Assembly (NCBI RefSeq): GCF_040807025.1
Contig: NC_090954.1
Location: forward strand, 1,622,001-1,686,000
Reading direction: 5' to 3'
From: Struthio camelus
Lineage: Eukaryota; Chordata; Aves; Struthioniformes; Struthionidae
DNA length: 64,000 nt
The notes beneath the pieces are model-generated. The model saw nothing but the letters and a program-made list of their open reading frames with translations. It did no database searches and was not told where the DNA came from. The position numbers were made by a program, and so were the translations under genes. Each line of letters begins with the position of its first letter. The stretch's first letter is position 1. Below, in pieces: positions 46,081-57,455 of the stretch.

Positions 46081-49000
46081 TTTCCTCTGGAGGATCTGAG
46101 ATCTGCAACTTTATTAGCCTCTTAGAAAACTGGGGAAAGTCTAGTAATTGTCCTTTACGAATCGGGATTTTGAAAGCTCTGTTGCAGTAGACTTCTGCCT
46201 ATGTCATGGACTTCAGTCCTGCATTGTATTGCAAAATGTGTTTGTTTTTTGTATGTGCCTTCCCCTGAATATTTGAATACATGCTTCTCCTGGAAGCTTT
46301 CACTGAGAAGAGTTCTTCTAAAATTCAATACTGCCCTTGTTCGCAAGTATGCAGTAGCTTGGATTATCTGCGCATGGTGCGGTGGGAGGAGAGTGGAAAC
46401 TGGATGGCTGTGACTTCTGAAATTTTGTATTGCTTTCAGAAAATGAGTTTGTGGTCTTGGATCAGAATCCTGCAGCCTTTATATGGCTTCTCTTCAACAT
46501 TTTGTGAACTCTGGTGGGTGGGTGGGAGGGGTTGGTTTTTGTTTTGTTTTTTCTTTCTTTCTCCGATTGATGTTTAGAAAGGACGCTGCTGCGTGGTGTA
46601 TTTAGGCTTCTTGTGTTGTTTTTGGCATTAGCCCACCCTTTGCATTTTCTAAATCATATATAATGGATCTCTAAACCGTGCCTTCACATGCCACTGTATG
46701 CTGCTTTTGAGCATACAAATGTGAAATGTCATGATTTTTCTTGCTCAGCTTTAAAAGGGTGGCTGGTCTGTGCACAGTGCTCTTACTGAGAGTTTGGTGT
46801 CTGTGACAGAAAAGAGCAGCCAGTGCAGTTTATTTTTGTTGTCATTACTTGAAGAACCCACTGGATCTGCCATGATTTGTGTGTGTGATAATATGTAACA
46901 ATATCAATAATATGGCTTGTTACTGTTTCGATGCAACTTTAGTAAAAGAGGAACTGTTGCCCCTGTAATGGTGGCAGGCCATGATAATTGGTACAAATGC
47001 CAATTACTTCATGGTAGAGCATCTCCACAAGAACAGAAGTCACAATTTGTGTTGTTTGTCGTGGTAAATTGAATTTGGTATGCCGCTATGGTTTAATAGT
47101 CTGTGTTGGAACCTAATTCTCTCCGGGCCTCCTACTCAACTGTTAACTACCTTTAATTCATTCAGTAGCAGTTTAAGGGAAAAGGATGCGTAGTATGCTT
47201 TTGAAGGAGGTTAACTGTCAAATTAATATTTTTTCAGGAAAGGATTTTGCAGTATGCGAGTCAGCTCTAATATCACTTAAAAATTAGAGGTATGTGAATG
47301 CATTTGTAATGTGTTATCATAAATGGGATATATAGTTCTTTCTTTTCTTCTGTAGCTTTCCATTTAATCAGAAGATGTAAACTGTTAACAATATATTTAA
47401 ATCAACATGTCTACTCCATAGGTGCATTGTATAGCTCTGTGTGTACCCATGTATTATTTCTCTCACTTATTTTTGTTTATTCCTGAGTTTATTACTGGCT
47501 TTCTGAAGCACTGGTTTATTTCTCTGTTAAAGCCATAGTCTTAGGCTTTTTTTAACAGCACTAAAAATATGTGCGCATGCTGCATGCACACATGTGGATT
47601 TGTGTTAAGCAAGAGTGCAGTTCATGCATGTTAATTTAAAAATACATACTTGCAGACTGTATTGTTCCATGTCTTGTTTCAGTTTGAATATTATCTATGT
47701 GTGCTTTTCTCTCCTACGGGTTTTTTTTTGATTACTTTTGCTGACGGGTCCTTTGATGGTTTGTTTAGCCTGTTGAATTTTTGTTAGTCTTCCATTATAT
47801 ATGAATTGCTCTACAATTAATTGCATATGAAGTGACCAGTTCAGATTCTTTCTGAATGCTGGAGTTTCCTAGGAGCATGGCTCTCTCTTTAACCAATGAG
47901 GAAAACTTTATTTAAAATGAAGATCAAATTAACAGGTGAACAGTGAGCTGGATGAAATCAGTTGCATCTTGAAACATCAGTGCAAACATTTAGTGAACCA
48001 AAGATCTAGTCACATTCATTCTAAATAAACAAGTATCAAAAAATAAAAATTACATCTCAAAGCTGTACTTTGGCAATGAAAGGTGTGTACTGTCTTTTAA
48101 AGCTGGTTGAGTTAACAGGGTATTTCCAATGTTTTATGGATACTGGGCTTTTTTGGAACCTTGAAGAAGTTATTGGCTATGGGGTGTGTTTGTGGGGGGA
48201 TAGAGGGGAGTGCTGCAAACTTGAAAGAGTTGTGATCTTCCAGGGGGAAGTAGGATAAATGATATGGTTGGAGAAGAACTTATGGATCATCTGACCCACC
48301 GTTTTATATTACGCTGTCTGATATAATTTCACTGTTACCTTGTCTTAGTTTGGAATAAGTCTGGATTCCAAATGCAATGGTCACGTAACATTCTTTAATG
48401 TGATAAAATATATTTAGTGCTGTCTTTAAAATGGAAATGTTTGAGTAATGTGAATTCTGACTATTCCTTTAGAAAGATTTGATCATTCAAAAGCTTAACT
48501 ATTCAAAAATTAGCTTTTAAGTCTGTCACTTAATAGACTTTCAACACTTTTTATAAGGTTTGTTAAAAATGACTTTCTGAAAGCTGTTGTTTATATACAC
48601 AGAAAAATGTAGATCTTACGTTTTTGGGGGTTGTTAGGGATTTCTTGAAGAAAATTTTGGCTTAAGTGTTTGGAGGAGAATCTTTCTTTACAGAAATCTC
48701 TAGTGATTTTTTACGCTGTTACAAATTTCTGTTCTAGCCACTCGCTGCTTCCCCGAGAAGTTTTCCTCTGGTACCAGAGCCGTGATCAGATAGGGACTTC
48801 TTGATGAGGCTATAGCAGTGCGAGATACTTTGAGGACAATGTTCGGGGCAGGGGGGAAGTCCCCCATTTTTCTTGAAGAGCAAGGCACTGCTGGCCAACA
48901 CCTGCCTCTGAGCCTCGCTCTTGATAAGCGGTGCCCAGAGCTGTCCTCTCCTCTCCCAGCCTGCGCTCTTCTTGCACTGCCTCTGAGCCTGGGTCTGCTC

Positions 49001-49130
49001 ATCAAGACTGAAGGGCAGGCAAATGAGTCACCTGGAAACTAGGGCAGGGTGCCAGCTTTTTAGGCAAGGATCAGCAGTTTGCGAGAAGTCGGTAGTGCGA
49101 ACACTGTAAGTACATAAGCAAATAACTAAA

Positions 49131-49142
49131 GGGGGGGGGGGG
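49131..49142 (+). repeat. G12 homopolymer
   Basis: A G-run in intron 2, after a short A-run. Confidence 0.8.
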
Positions 49143-49704
49143 AGTCATACCATGTTTTTGTTAATGCTTGCAGTAATGCAAATGGTGGCATTAGAAGGGA
49201 CCTTTGTGGAGCCTCAACTCTAACCCTTTCTGTTGTTGTACCTTCATAATAAATACAGTCTACAAATCCTATTTAAAATTTTGTGATAAAAAGCGTAGTA
49301 AGGAACTTGCACCAAATGGAAAATCTTCTCCTATCCTATCTGGTGCCTTGCTTATTTGTAGGCTCTTAAAATTGTCACATTTTATCAGAATGGATTTTAT
49401 TATTGTAGCTTTGTAGAGGTTTACACTTAGTTTTGTTACTGGTGTGACCTCTGAGAAGTAAGTGTTTTTGACTAACGCCAGCAAGATGCTTACATCTGAA
49501 TACAGCTCAAATCAAAATGCAAGGCTGAGCTGCTTGCAAATTCAGAAGTTTCTTAAGTAGATATGCTATCATTCTTCTACAATGCAAATAAAAATCAAAT
49601 GTGGAAGGTAGTTTCTTTAATTATGTAATATATGGTCTGTCACTCTTAATCAGTCAAAGAGAAACTGAAAGTGGGAAGAACAGACGCATACTACTAGAGC
49701 GTTG

Positions 49705-49705
<1 letters not shown>

Positions 49706-49735
<30 letters not shown>
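49706..49735 (+). repeat. T30 homopolymer
   Basis: Thirty consecutive T. It could be the antisense of a poly(A) tail, but the sequence beside it is not a retrocopy that I recognise. Confidence 0.85.
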
Positions 49736-49738
<3 letters not shown>

Positions 49739-52695
49739 GATTAGAGGCTCACATACTTACCTAACCCTTTCCTAATGTGGAAAGGCTTTTTGTAGGAACC
49801 CTGTTTGGTACTTGATACGCGCTTGCACGTAAAGTGAAAGGAGGTACGTTGGGCTCAGAAAAGAGACAATGTTCATTGCCAAGGAAAAGAGTTGAAGATA
49901 AGGGTTTGTGCTGAAGAAGCAGAGGATAGATGTTTTCAGTGGTAAAAGACTGGGTTAAGGACTATCCTGAGTTATATCTTAACACTTTTTTTTTTTTTTA
50001 ATATCCTGAGGCAGTTAGCTATTTTACTGTAAGTACCATTACAAACAGATTCACCTCTGAATAACAGTTCTGTCATGAGTGCACGAAACTATTCTGTTAC
50101 CAAATTTTGAACGTGCATATATTTTGATACGGAAACTCTAAAGATGTATTAGTGAGTTATTTTTATAATGCTGTTCTCATTTAATTATTTCAGTGATCAC
50201 CTCTGATGGATTCCAGAGTAAACATGCTGTATTGAGATGGAAGTGTTGTACTATTTTTGTTTTTAGTTTTTTTAACATCAGAAAAAGAAATTTTCATTTA
50301 GCTCGGTAGCATTAAGCCTTATGAACATGCTAAATTATTGTATCAAAGTGGTACTTGCTATTAAAAGAGCAGTTGAAAACAGAATAAAATATAAAAAGTG
50401 GAAGGCAGTAAGTTGTACTGATTTGGAAAAAAAAAAAAATTAGCAAGCTTGCCTCGACTACCTTACTCAGATTTCCAAGTAAGCATAGATTAAAATCCAA
50501 TTTGTGATGGGCAAAAAAGACGCACTCTCATTCTTTCATTTTATACATTATGTCATTCCTTCTTGGAGGAAAGGGATGTGATTCTTGTAATGCTTTCTAT
50601 GTTATTTGCTTTGGCAAAATCAAATGATGCTGATAAGCTTAAGGCTTAGAAGAAAAAAGGATATTAAATTTTTTGCTGTCTTCCTCTCGTTTAAAGTAGC
50701 AGAAAGTATGGAAGAGATCGTATATCACAAATATAGTCTATAAACAAGAAAATGCTGCTACTTTAATACTAGCTTATTTCAGGAAAAAAACATTTTATCT
50801 AACCTGTTCTGTTTTGTTACAGTCCAGATCAGGCTTCTTAAAGTTGTCTTTTGGCCCCACTGATTTCAGTAGGAGATAGCAATTTTTTTAAATCCAAGTC
50901 TTAGTTTGTTCCAAAGTTCCTTGATAGTCATTCCTTTTTACTTTATGGATTTTACCCTTTCTGAGAATCTATTTCTGTTAGCTCCTCCCACCCCCATTTC
51001 TGCCGTTTTCTGATCTGACAAGGAACCTATTCTGACGCCTTCGTTTTAATAAAAATCAATTTAACAAGTTTTGTAATGAATTAGCTTTCCATAGTTTAAA
51101 GGAGACAAGTCTGTTCAAAGAAGTCCCAGCTTATTTGAACATTATGTGTATGATTTCATATAGCTGAAACTTAGTGCCAGAACTCTTGGTATAAAATGTG
51201 TTGTAAAAATCTGTACACTCGCAGCTCTTTATTTTGGGTAGGAGAGCATTCAGTTTGTCACTTGTTTGTGCAAGTCTGGGAGGGTTTGTGGTGTGGGGGT
51301 TTTCTTGGGTTTTTTTTCTTTTTTCTTTTTTTCCTTTTAATTGAGCAATTAATTTTAGAGTATTTGCAAGATTGCACTCTTAGTTATACTAGATATCTGA
51401 CAGCTGGTTTCAAACAAGAGCAAATGGTACGTCAAATGAGCTTGGACCAATTTTATCACTCTAAAGATTCTTCTAACGTGTTAAAGGTTGAAACATCTGA
51501 TACTTTATAATAAATACCAGTCAGAAAGTGGGAATAGTGTTAATAGTACACCTGCTCTTGTGACTTAGTTTGTTCCAACTTTCAGAACAGAACTGTATGA
51601 TCAACTTGCATGAAATAGTATTAAGGAGGGAGGAAAACACCTATGTTTCTACTCCTGGCTGACCCAACTATCTGTAAACTGAGTAAGAATTGTAAAGGAA
51701 ATATAAAATTTAGTACTTTGAATCTTTCTAAGCATTTACAAATTCTACTAATTCTGTCTTCCTGTATGCAACACCTTTTAAGAGTTGGACATCTTAAAAC
51801 TACTGTCCTAATTTAAAAAAAAAAAAAAAAAGCGTCTAACAAGACTCCCTAAAACTTGATAGAAATATCTGGAACTGCAGTTTTGTCATCTTTTATCAAA
51901 AATGCCCAAAACATTCTGCTTCAGCAATCGTGCAGAAGTGTTTATTACCCAAACTGTTAGGGTCTTGAGCAGGTATTCTTTTGGCCTGTTCTTTGCTTAA
52001 GAACTAACTTGGGTTCTTTTTTGCATCAGTCTCTTTCTAGGTTCTATGTAAAAGAAAGGAGATGTGTTCAGTAAAGCTTTGTTCACTTCAGTTTTTCCTA
52101 CTCAAAACTCTTTGTAATGGTTCTGCTTTTGTGAAGATGGCATAGCTCTCGATCCCGTTCTGTGCATTGGAAAATGAAATAATGACTTGGAAAGAGTGTT
52201 CGGACAGAGCGGTGGTGCGTGCTGTCGCTTGGATTGCAAACGCTGTCACAGGCCTGCACTCTTTTGCAGGATGGGATAGCTTTTGGAGTTGTGTACTTGA
52301 CAGATCTGTAGAGTTTAAAAACAAACAGACTTCAAAGATGCAAAGATGTAGTTGTCTTCCATGTAAGTCTAATTGTCCTTTTGAAATATCCCTTCCAAAC
52401 ATGTGTGACTTACTAAATGGTGCCTGTCCGTCAGTTGCTAATTAAAAGGTAGCTTTTCCTAGACTGTTTAAAATCTCAGTGGTGGTTCAGCACCGATGGT
52501 TTGCCCTCATATTGTAAGAAGCTCCATCACTAAACCCTGAACTACTTAAGGATATTTATGGGATTGCTAAGTTGGCCGCCTTCCACAGGTCGTGGAAGCT
52601 TCCACAGGCATGTCACTTACTTCAGTTTTCCAGGCAAGTTTCTTTCTGTGGTATTGATACAGCTGTTTTGCCCACCCGCCGCAAACATTGGTTAG

Positions 52696-52750
52696 TTGTG
52701 TGTGTATGTGTGTATTTATAGATGTATGTGTGTGTATGTGTATGTATATT
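52696..52750 (+). repeat. Imperfect (GTGTAT)n simple repeat
   Basis: About 55 bp of alternating purine-pyrimidine TG/TA units in intron 2. Confidence 0.8.
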
Positions 52751-54110
52751 GTTTACTTTCGTACTTTGTTCTGTCCTGAAAAATTACAAGTAAATCAAGG
52801 TAATTATAGAAAGCAGGCTATTTGGAATACTGCCTAGGGAAATCTCTCCATATCTGAAAACCATCCTTCACTTTTTTCATGTAGGAGTCATAGTTCCAAA
52901 GATAACTAAAAATTAAAGTCTTCTATTATGTTAGATTACTCTGTCATATATATTATCTTCAATAATTTTCCCTGGTTGTCCCTGTTCCCCCGCTTCAGAT
53001 TGCTGTAGCAACATTCAAGAGTTTCGTTTTCACTTCTGCGCTGCCTAGCTGATACAACCAAAAGCTGTAACCAGGCCTCCACTTCTGCAAAACTTGAAAT
53101 TCTTTGTGCTTATGTCACCACTTTCTCTTCAGCTTAACTACAATACATTTACAACAACAAATATAGGTCAATAGGGAAAAAGAAAAAAGAAAAATAGTGT
53201 GTATTGCAGTTTCATTCAAGGTAAATTAGAGATAAACAATGTCGTAGCCGTTCTAATGCTACTGTTTGTATTTGTCTCCTAAAACCAAAGGATAAAATTC
53301 AGTGCTCTTATTTACAAATACTCTTTCATATACAATATGAATGTTTGTTATTTCTTTGTAAGAAATACAAAGTACTGGTACTTTTAAACTTCACATTTCA
53401 AAGATGTGTTAAATTTGAGTTTGTTTTTGAGATGAGAGAGTTGGACATTGGGAAAGAGCATGGAGTTTGTTTTTTTGGAATGGATATGCACAGTCATTGG
53501 TGTCCGGCAGGTAAATAACAGGCCTGTTACCATGGGATCCGGGCAGTCTTCTCACCGCTCCTCTAAGAGGACTGGCCAAATAACTTTGTGTATGTTCACC
53601 TAGCATACAGTAAGTTTCATTACTTCTGTAAATTTTCCCTGATAACGAATCCTAAACGATTTTCCTAGAATTGTAATTTTAGTGAGTAGAGCTGTTTCTG
53701 ATGCATAAACAGTGAATGTATTTTGGAATCCTTAGTGTGTTTTCTGTCCTGAGGTTGTGGTTTTTTTTCCCCCCCGATTCTTTCTAAGCAGAAAGAGGCA
53801 TCATGCTAGTTATTGCTCCTTTCTTTGTTTGAAGGCTGACAGGCAAATATCCTTTCTTTGCTTTACCTTCTAACTAGTAGATCTGCATCTTGTTAATCTC
53901 CAGCAACTCAGGACCAGAAGCACAATTCTTCGATTCGTTCTCTGGTGGAACCACTCCCCATTGACAAAACAGAAATGTGGAAATAACTTGTTTTTGTAAG
54001 TTACCAGTAGGCTTTGCATATACTCACCTTTTTCATTTCTACACTTTGCAAGTCACCTCCAAGAATTGGGCTTCACTGCATATAGAGTATTACCAGTCTC
54101 CTCCTGTGGC

Positions 54111-54145
54111 TTTTTTTTTTTTTGGGGGGGGGGGGGGGGAGGGGG
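54111..54145 (+). repeat. T13-G16-A-G5 composite homopolymer
   Basis: Thirteen T directly followed by 16 G, then AGGGGG. The G part can form a G-quadruplex. It has the same layout as the T12-G11 tract at 34655. Confidence 0.85.
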
Positions 54146-54819
54146 TTGAAATATGGTATGGGAGTTAACCTGGGTCCCAGATAACTACCTTAAAATTCTG
54201 TTTTCCCTAAACTTCCTATGTGACTTCTGAAACTTAAGGCTAAAAGTAGGCACCAAAAGCCTGTCTGTCTCTGGTTACCGGTATCCCATAAGGAACTTTG
54301 GTTCTGGTCTTTCGACCTTGATTATTATCTACTTAATTAAAAGAGGAGGGAGGAAGAATTCTCAAGCTAGCGCGGTATCATGAAGATATAGACATTAATG
54401 ACCTCTAGATTTTTAGACACCATGGCAACAAGGGCAAGAGCTTTAATTATATTACCGCTTTTCCCTCCAGCTCACCTGCACAGTGAGTGTATAGAGAATG
54501 AATATAAGACAGTAGAACAAACAGCTGCTATAAGTAAATGTAAGGTGTATTTTGTCCTGCTTCTTGTCTGCACCAGTTACTGGAAAATAAGCTAAACAGA
54601 TTAGTTATGAAACTGAAATGTAGGTAATGCACCGTATTAATTGCTTGGACTTACCCTTTGATACATTATAAAAAAACAAATTGAGAATAATACACTCCAG
54701 CTAATGGCTAATACGTGTTTGGTAGGCATTGCTGTTAAAGTTATGATGATTACCTTCTCCAGGCTGTTTTTTAAAGACATTTTCGTAAGTATAAATGAGA
54801 CTAGGCTGGGTGCAAGCTA

Positions 54820-54838
54820 GTGACGACGTTGTCGTCAC
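54820..54838 (+). promoter_or_regulatory. Inverted CRE half-site palindrome
   Basis: GTGACGAC, a GTT spacer and GTCGTCAC: 8-bp perfect arms with TGACG and CGTCA (CREB/ATF half-sites) and four CpGs in 19 bp, in an otherwise CpG-poor intron. Confidence 0.4.
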
Positions 54839-55274
54839 ATGTTGCTCACTCCAGTATCCGTTGCTTTGCTCTCTCTTTTGTGTTTCTGGATCTCAGTCAG
54901 TAGATATTTTCAGATAATTTTAGAAGTGGGTTTTTTTGTTGGTTAGTGTTTGAACAGCTAGGTTCTTACTGTATGTCATAATCTTGTTCATAGTAATGTA
55001 AAAAACAAAGTTCTGTAATTGCATTTTCATGTCTTAGTTTCTTGAGAAAGAGCTCTTTATCCTTGTCACCTCCCGAAGCTACCTGAGATCCTTCTTTTTA
55101 CAGTCTTTCTGCTTGGCCTGTGCGGTTAGGTTAGGTCTCTGACTTTTCCCCTTATAGGCGTTCCTGTTAGCGTGCCTCCATCCTTTTCAGTTTACATTCC
55201 TGTGTGAAATGAATGCCAACTAGAGAACATTACCACTTCCATCTTTCTGCAGGTGTCTCATGTTGTCATCTGGT

Positions 55275-55302
55275 TTTATTTATTTATTTATTTATTTATT
55301 TA
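55275..55302 (+). repeat. (TTTA)7 microsatellite
   Basis: Seven perfect TTTA units in intron 2. Confidence 0.95.
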
Positions 55303-56326
55303 TTTTGAGGATCTTGCTTTAAAAATAGTTATACCATGATACTTTTGACACTTGGGGGATGAGGGGGGATATTATGTTTATTACTGTCCTGCATCTCAAA
55401 TCCAAGTCTAGTATCTGATGTTTGTAGCAGTTCTATAATACTTACTAACGTTGACACATTCTCTTTTGGTTTGGATCTCTAATTTAGTCAAGTCTCTGCT
55501 TCCTTTTTCTCTTACTGGAGCTGCAGGGAAAACAAGATCATTCCTAGTATATATGTACTGTTCTGTCAGAGTGGAGGTTTTTTTTTTAAAAATATATCTA
55601 TATTTTAATGCTCAGCTCCTTTGGAAGCTGTTGGCATAAAAATAGTTTACATGAATGAAGAATTGTGCCGGAAAATGTAAAAATTTGTACATATACATGC
55701 GAAAGGATATTGCTCCTCTTTCAGATTCTTCTGCCTCTCTACTGTTGATGAGTTTAGTCCTGTTTAAAAGCCATTGAAAGTTTTGTATTTTTAATCTTTT
55801 TAGTGCTGCTGAGGAAAACAAGTGGAAAGAGAGTGAGAGGAATTGTATCTCCTTTTATGTACTGATGGAAATTACATTACAATATTTCTAATAAATCCTT
55901 TCTTGTAATGCCTTTAAAAAAGTCTTTGAAAACTAAGCAGTGTGTGTGTTTAAGGAGGTGTGTGCGTGTTTTAAGCTGAATTTGCATATTGGTAGAATTA
56001 CAAATATTGGGGGAAAAAAAAACATTGGGAGGTATCAGCCAGATATATACCAGGCTCTATTTTAAAATCAAGGCAAAATATAATGATTTGTGGGAGAAGG
56101 AGAGTGGAAAGGAGGAACAGAGAAAGAGGGCAAGAAAAGGGGGAGAAAGAGAAGTTATTTAAAAAAAAAAAAGCATCCATGCTTTCCATTATACCAGGCA
56201 TGTGGGCATATGAAGTGAATTCTCATTGTCGAACGCCAAACCTAAAATTTACATTATTACTGTCATTATTTCAGGAAATTAAACTATATTCAGCATTCAG
56301 ACAACTTTTTTTTTTTTCCTGCGTAG

Positions 56327-56458
56327 TCTACTTCCCCTGTCTCTGTATTTATGTGTGTACACAAATAATGAGTAGTGAAACGGCCATCTGCTGTGCGAGC
56401 TCTTCAGTGCTGGTGTCGCTCCCCCGCTTGCCCCTGCAGCGTGCCTGTTGCCGTGAAA
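56327..56458 (+). other. Possible cryptic (poison) exon in intron 2
   Basis: A long T-run acceptor (T12, cctgcgtag; AG at 56325-56326) and a good donor (GAAA|GTAAGA, intron from 56459) bound a 132-nt segment that is unusually CpG-containing for this intron. Joined to exon 2 in the receptor frame it adds about 16 residues (SLLPLSLYLCVYTNNE) and then a stop at TAG. It would therefore truncate the receptor before the DNA-binding domain or trigger decay of the mRNA. This is a prediction from splice-site quality only. It overlaps a long open frame from 56083 that I do not regard as a gene. Confidence 0.25.
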
Positions 56459-57233
56459 GTAAGACGGCCGCTGCACACAAACTGTGCAGTCGCACAGTTG
56501 CTTCCCAGGCTTTCAAACAAACTTCTGGGCTGTCCACAGTAAAGATGTCTCCCTGTTCCTTTTTTCTGTGGTGCTTGAAACTGAAAATTTTTCTGCTTCC
56601 TGTCTTTCTAAATTTATTATCTGCTTTTCTGCACTGTGAATTACTGAGGTGTATAGGGTCATCTTTGTTACAGTAACGCTTCCCTTAGTCATCCCTTTAG
56701 CATAAGTCGTATCTAGCCAGAACTAGATCTAATGCTAGTAACGCCTGCCTGAACGTCCATATTTCCAAGATTTCTGTCAAGGAACCCAACCAATTAATTC
56801 CTGAGGCCTTTGGAGTCAGCACGTAGGCACTCCTCTTGGCCTTTGAGTATGCTCTCGGGCTGCAGTCGGCGGGAGCTCTGTCCTGCTGCCCATCCGCCCT
56901 CTCCTGAGGGTCATGTTCTGACTCTTCAGCCTCTGCAAGCTCCTCCTTCCCAGCAGCAGGGAGGGGCTAAAGAATTGTCTTCTCTGCTGTTCTGCACTTG
57001 GTTCATGTCCGATAATCACCTCCAACCTCCTCTTTACACATTTTGGCTTGACCGCTTCCCCTTGTTTTGACACCTTCTTTCTTACCTGTGCCTTGTGTCT
57101 TGTTACGTGTAACTTTTGCTCTTCCAAGTTTTGACTTTCTGCAAGCAAGTCTTTCCAAATTGTTCTATTGCATTTGATAAATAAGCAATTTATAGGGTTG
57201 CAGTTGTCAGAATAGGTGTGTTGGAAAGCGGAA

Positions 57234-57455
57234 CACAGGAAGTTCCCTCTGAATATGAGGAAAAACTTTCCTATGAGGGTGACTGAGCACTGGAACAGGT
57301 CGCCCGGAGAGGTTGTGGAGTCTCCTTCGCTGGAGATATTCAAAACCCATCTGGACGCGATCCTGGGCAACATGCTCTAGAGGACCCTGCTTGAGCAGGG
57401 GGGTTGGACTAGATGATCTCCAGAGGTCCCTTCCAACCTCAACCATTCTGTGAAT
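57234..57455 (+). mobile_element. CR1 non-LTR retrotransposon, 5'-truncated 3' end
   Basis: About 220 bp with the classic avian CR1 3' end, including GGTTGGACTAGATGATCTCC, AGAGGTCCCTTCCAACCTC and the terminal ATTCTGTG (57445-57452) that forms the CR1 tail repeat. Upstream lie the usual CTGGAGATATTCAAAACCC and AGGAAAAACTTTC segments. It is on the sense strand of NR3C1. It is strongly 5' truncated and has no ORF. Moderate similarity to the consensus suggests an insertion in the avian lineage. Confidence 0.95.

Noticed and set aside
48700..49042. GC-richer segment with 101- and 74-codon frames
   Set aside because: Contains a repeated CTGCCTCTGAGCCT motif, but no family resemblance and no convincing splice sites.
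49753..49762. ATACTTACCT, identical to the 5' end of U1 snRNA, next to a T30 run
   Set aside because: The following bases do not match U1, so it is not a U1 copy. On the minus strand it is simply a strong donor sequence (AGGTAAGTAT) with no supporting antisense exon.
56083..56676. 197-codon open frame in intron 2
   Set aside because: It starts in a purine-rich low-complexity stretch, mixes unrelated segments and matches no family I know. It lies deep in an intron on the sense strand; only the splice-site-bounded part was kept as a possible cryptic exon.
56816..57373. 185-codon minus-strand open frame
   Set aside because: Its N-terminal part is the antisense of the CR1 element, so it is a repeat-derived artefact.
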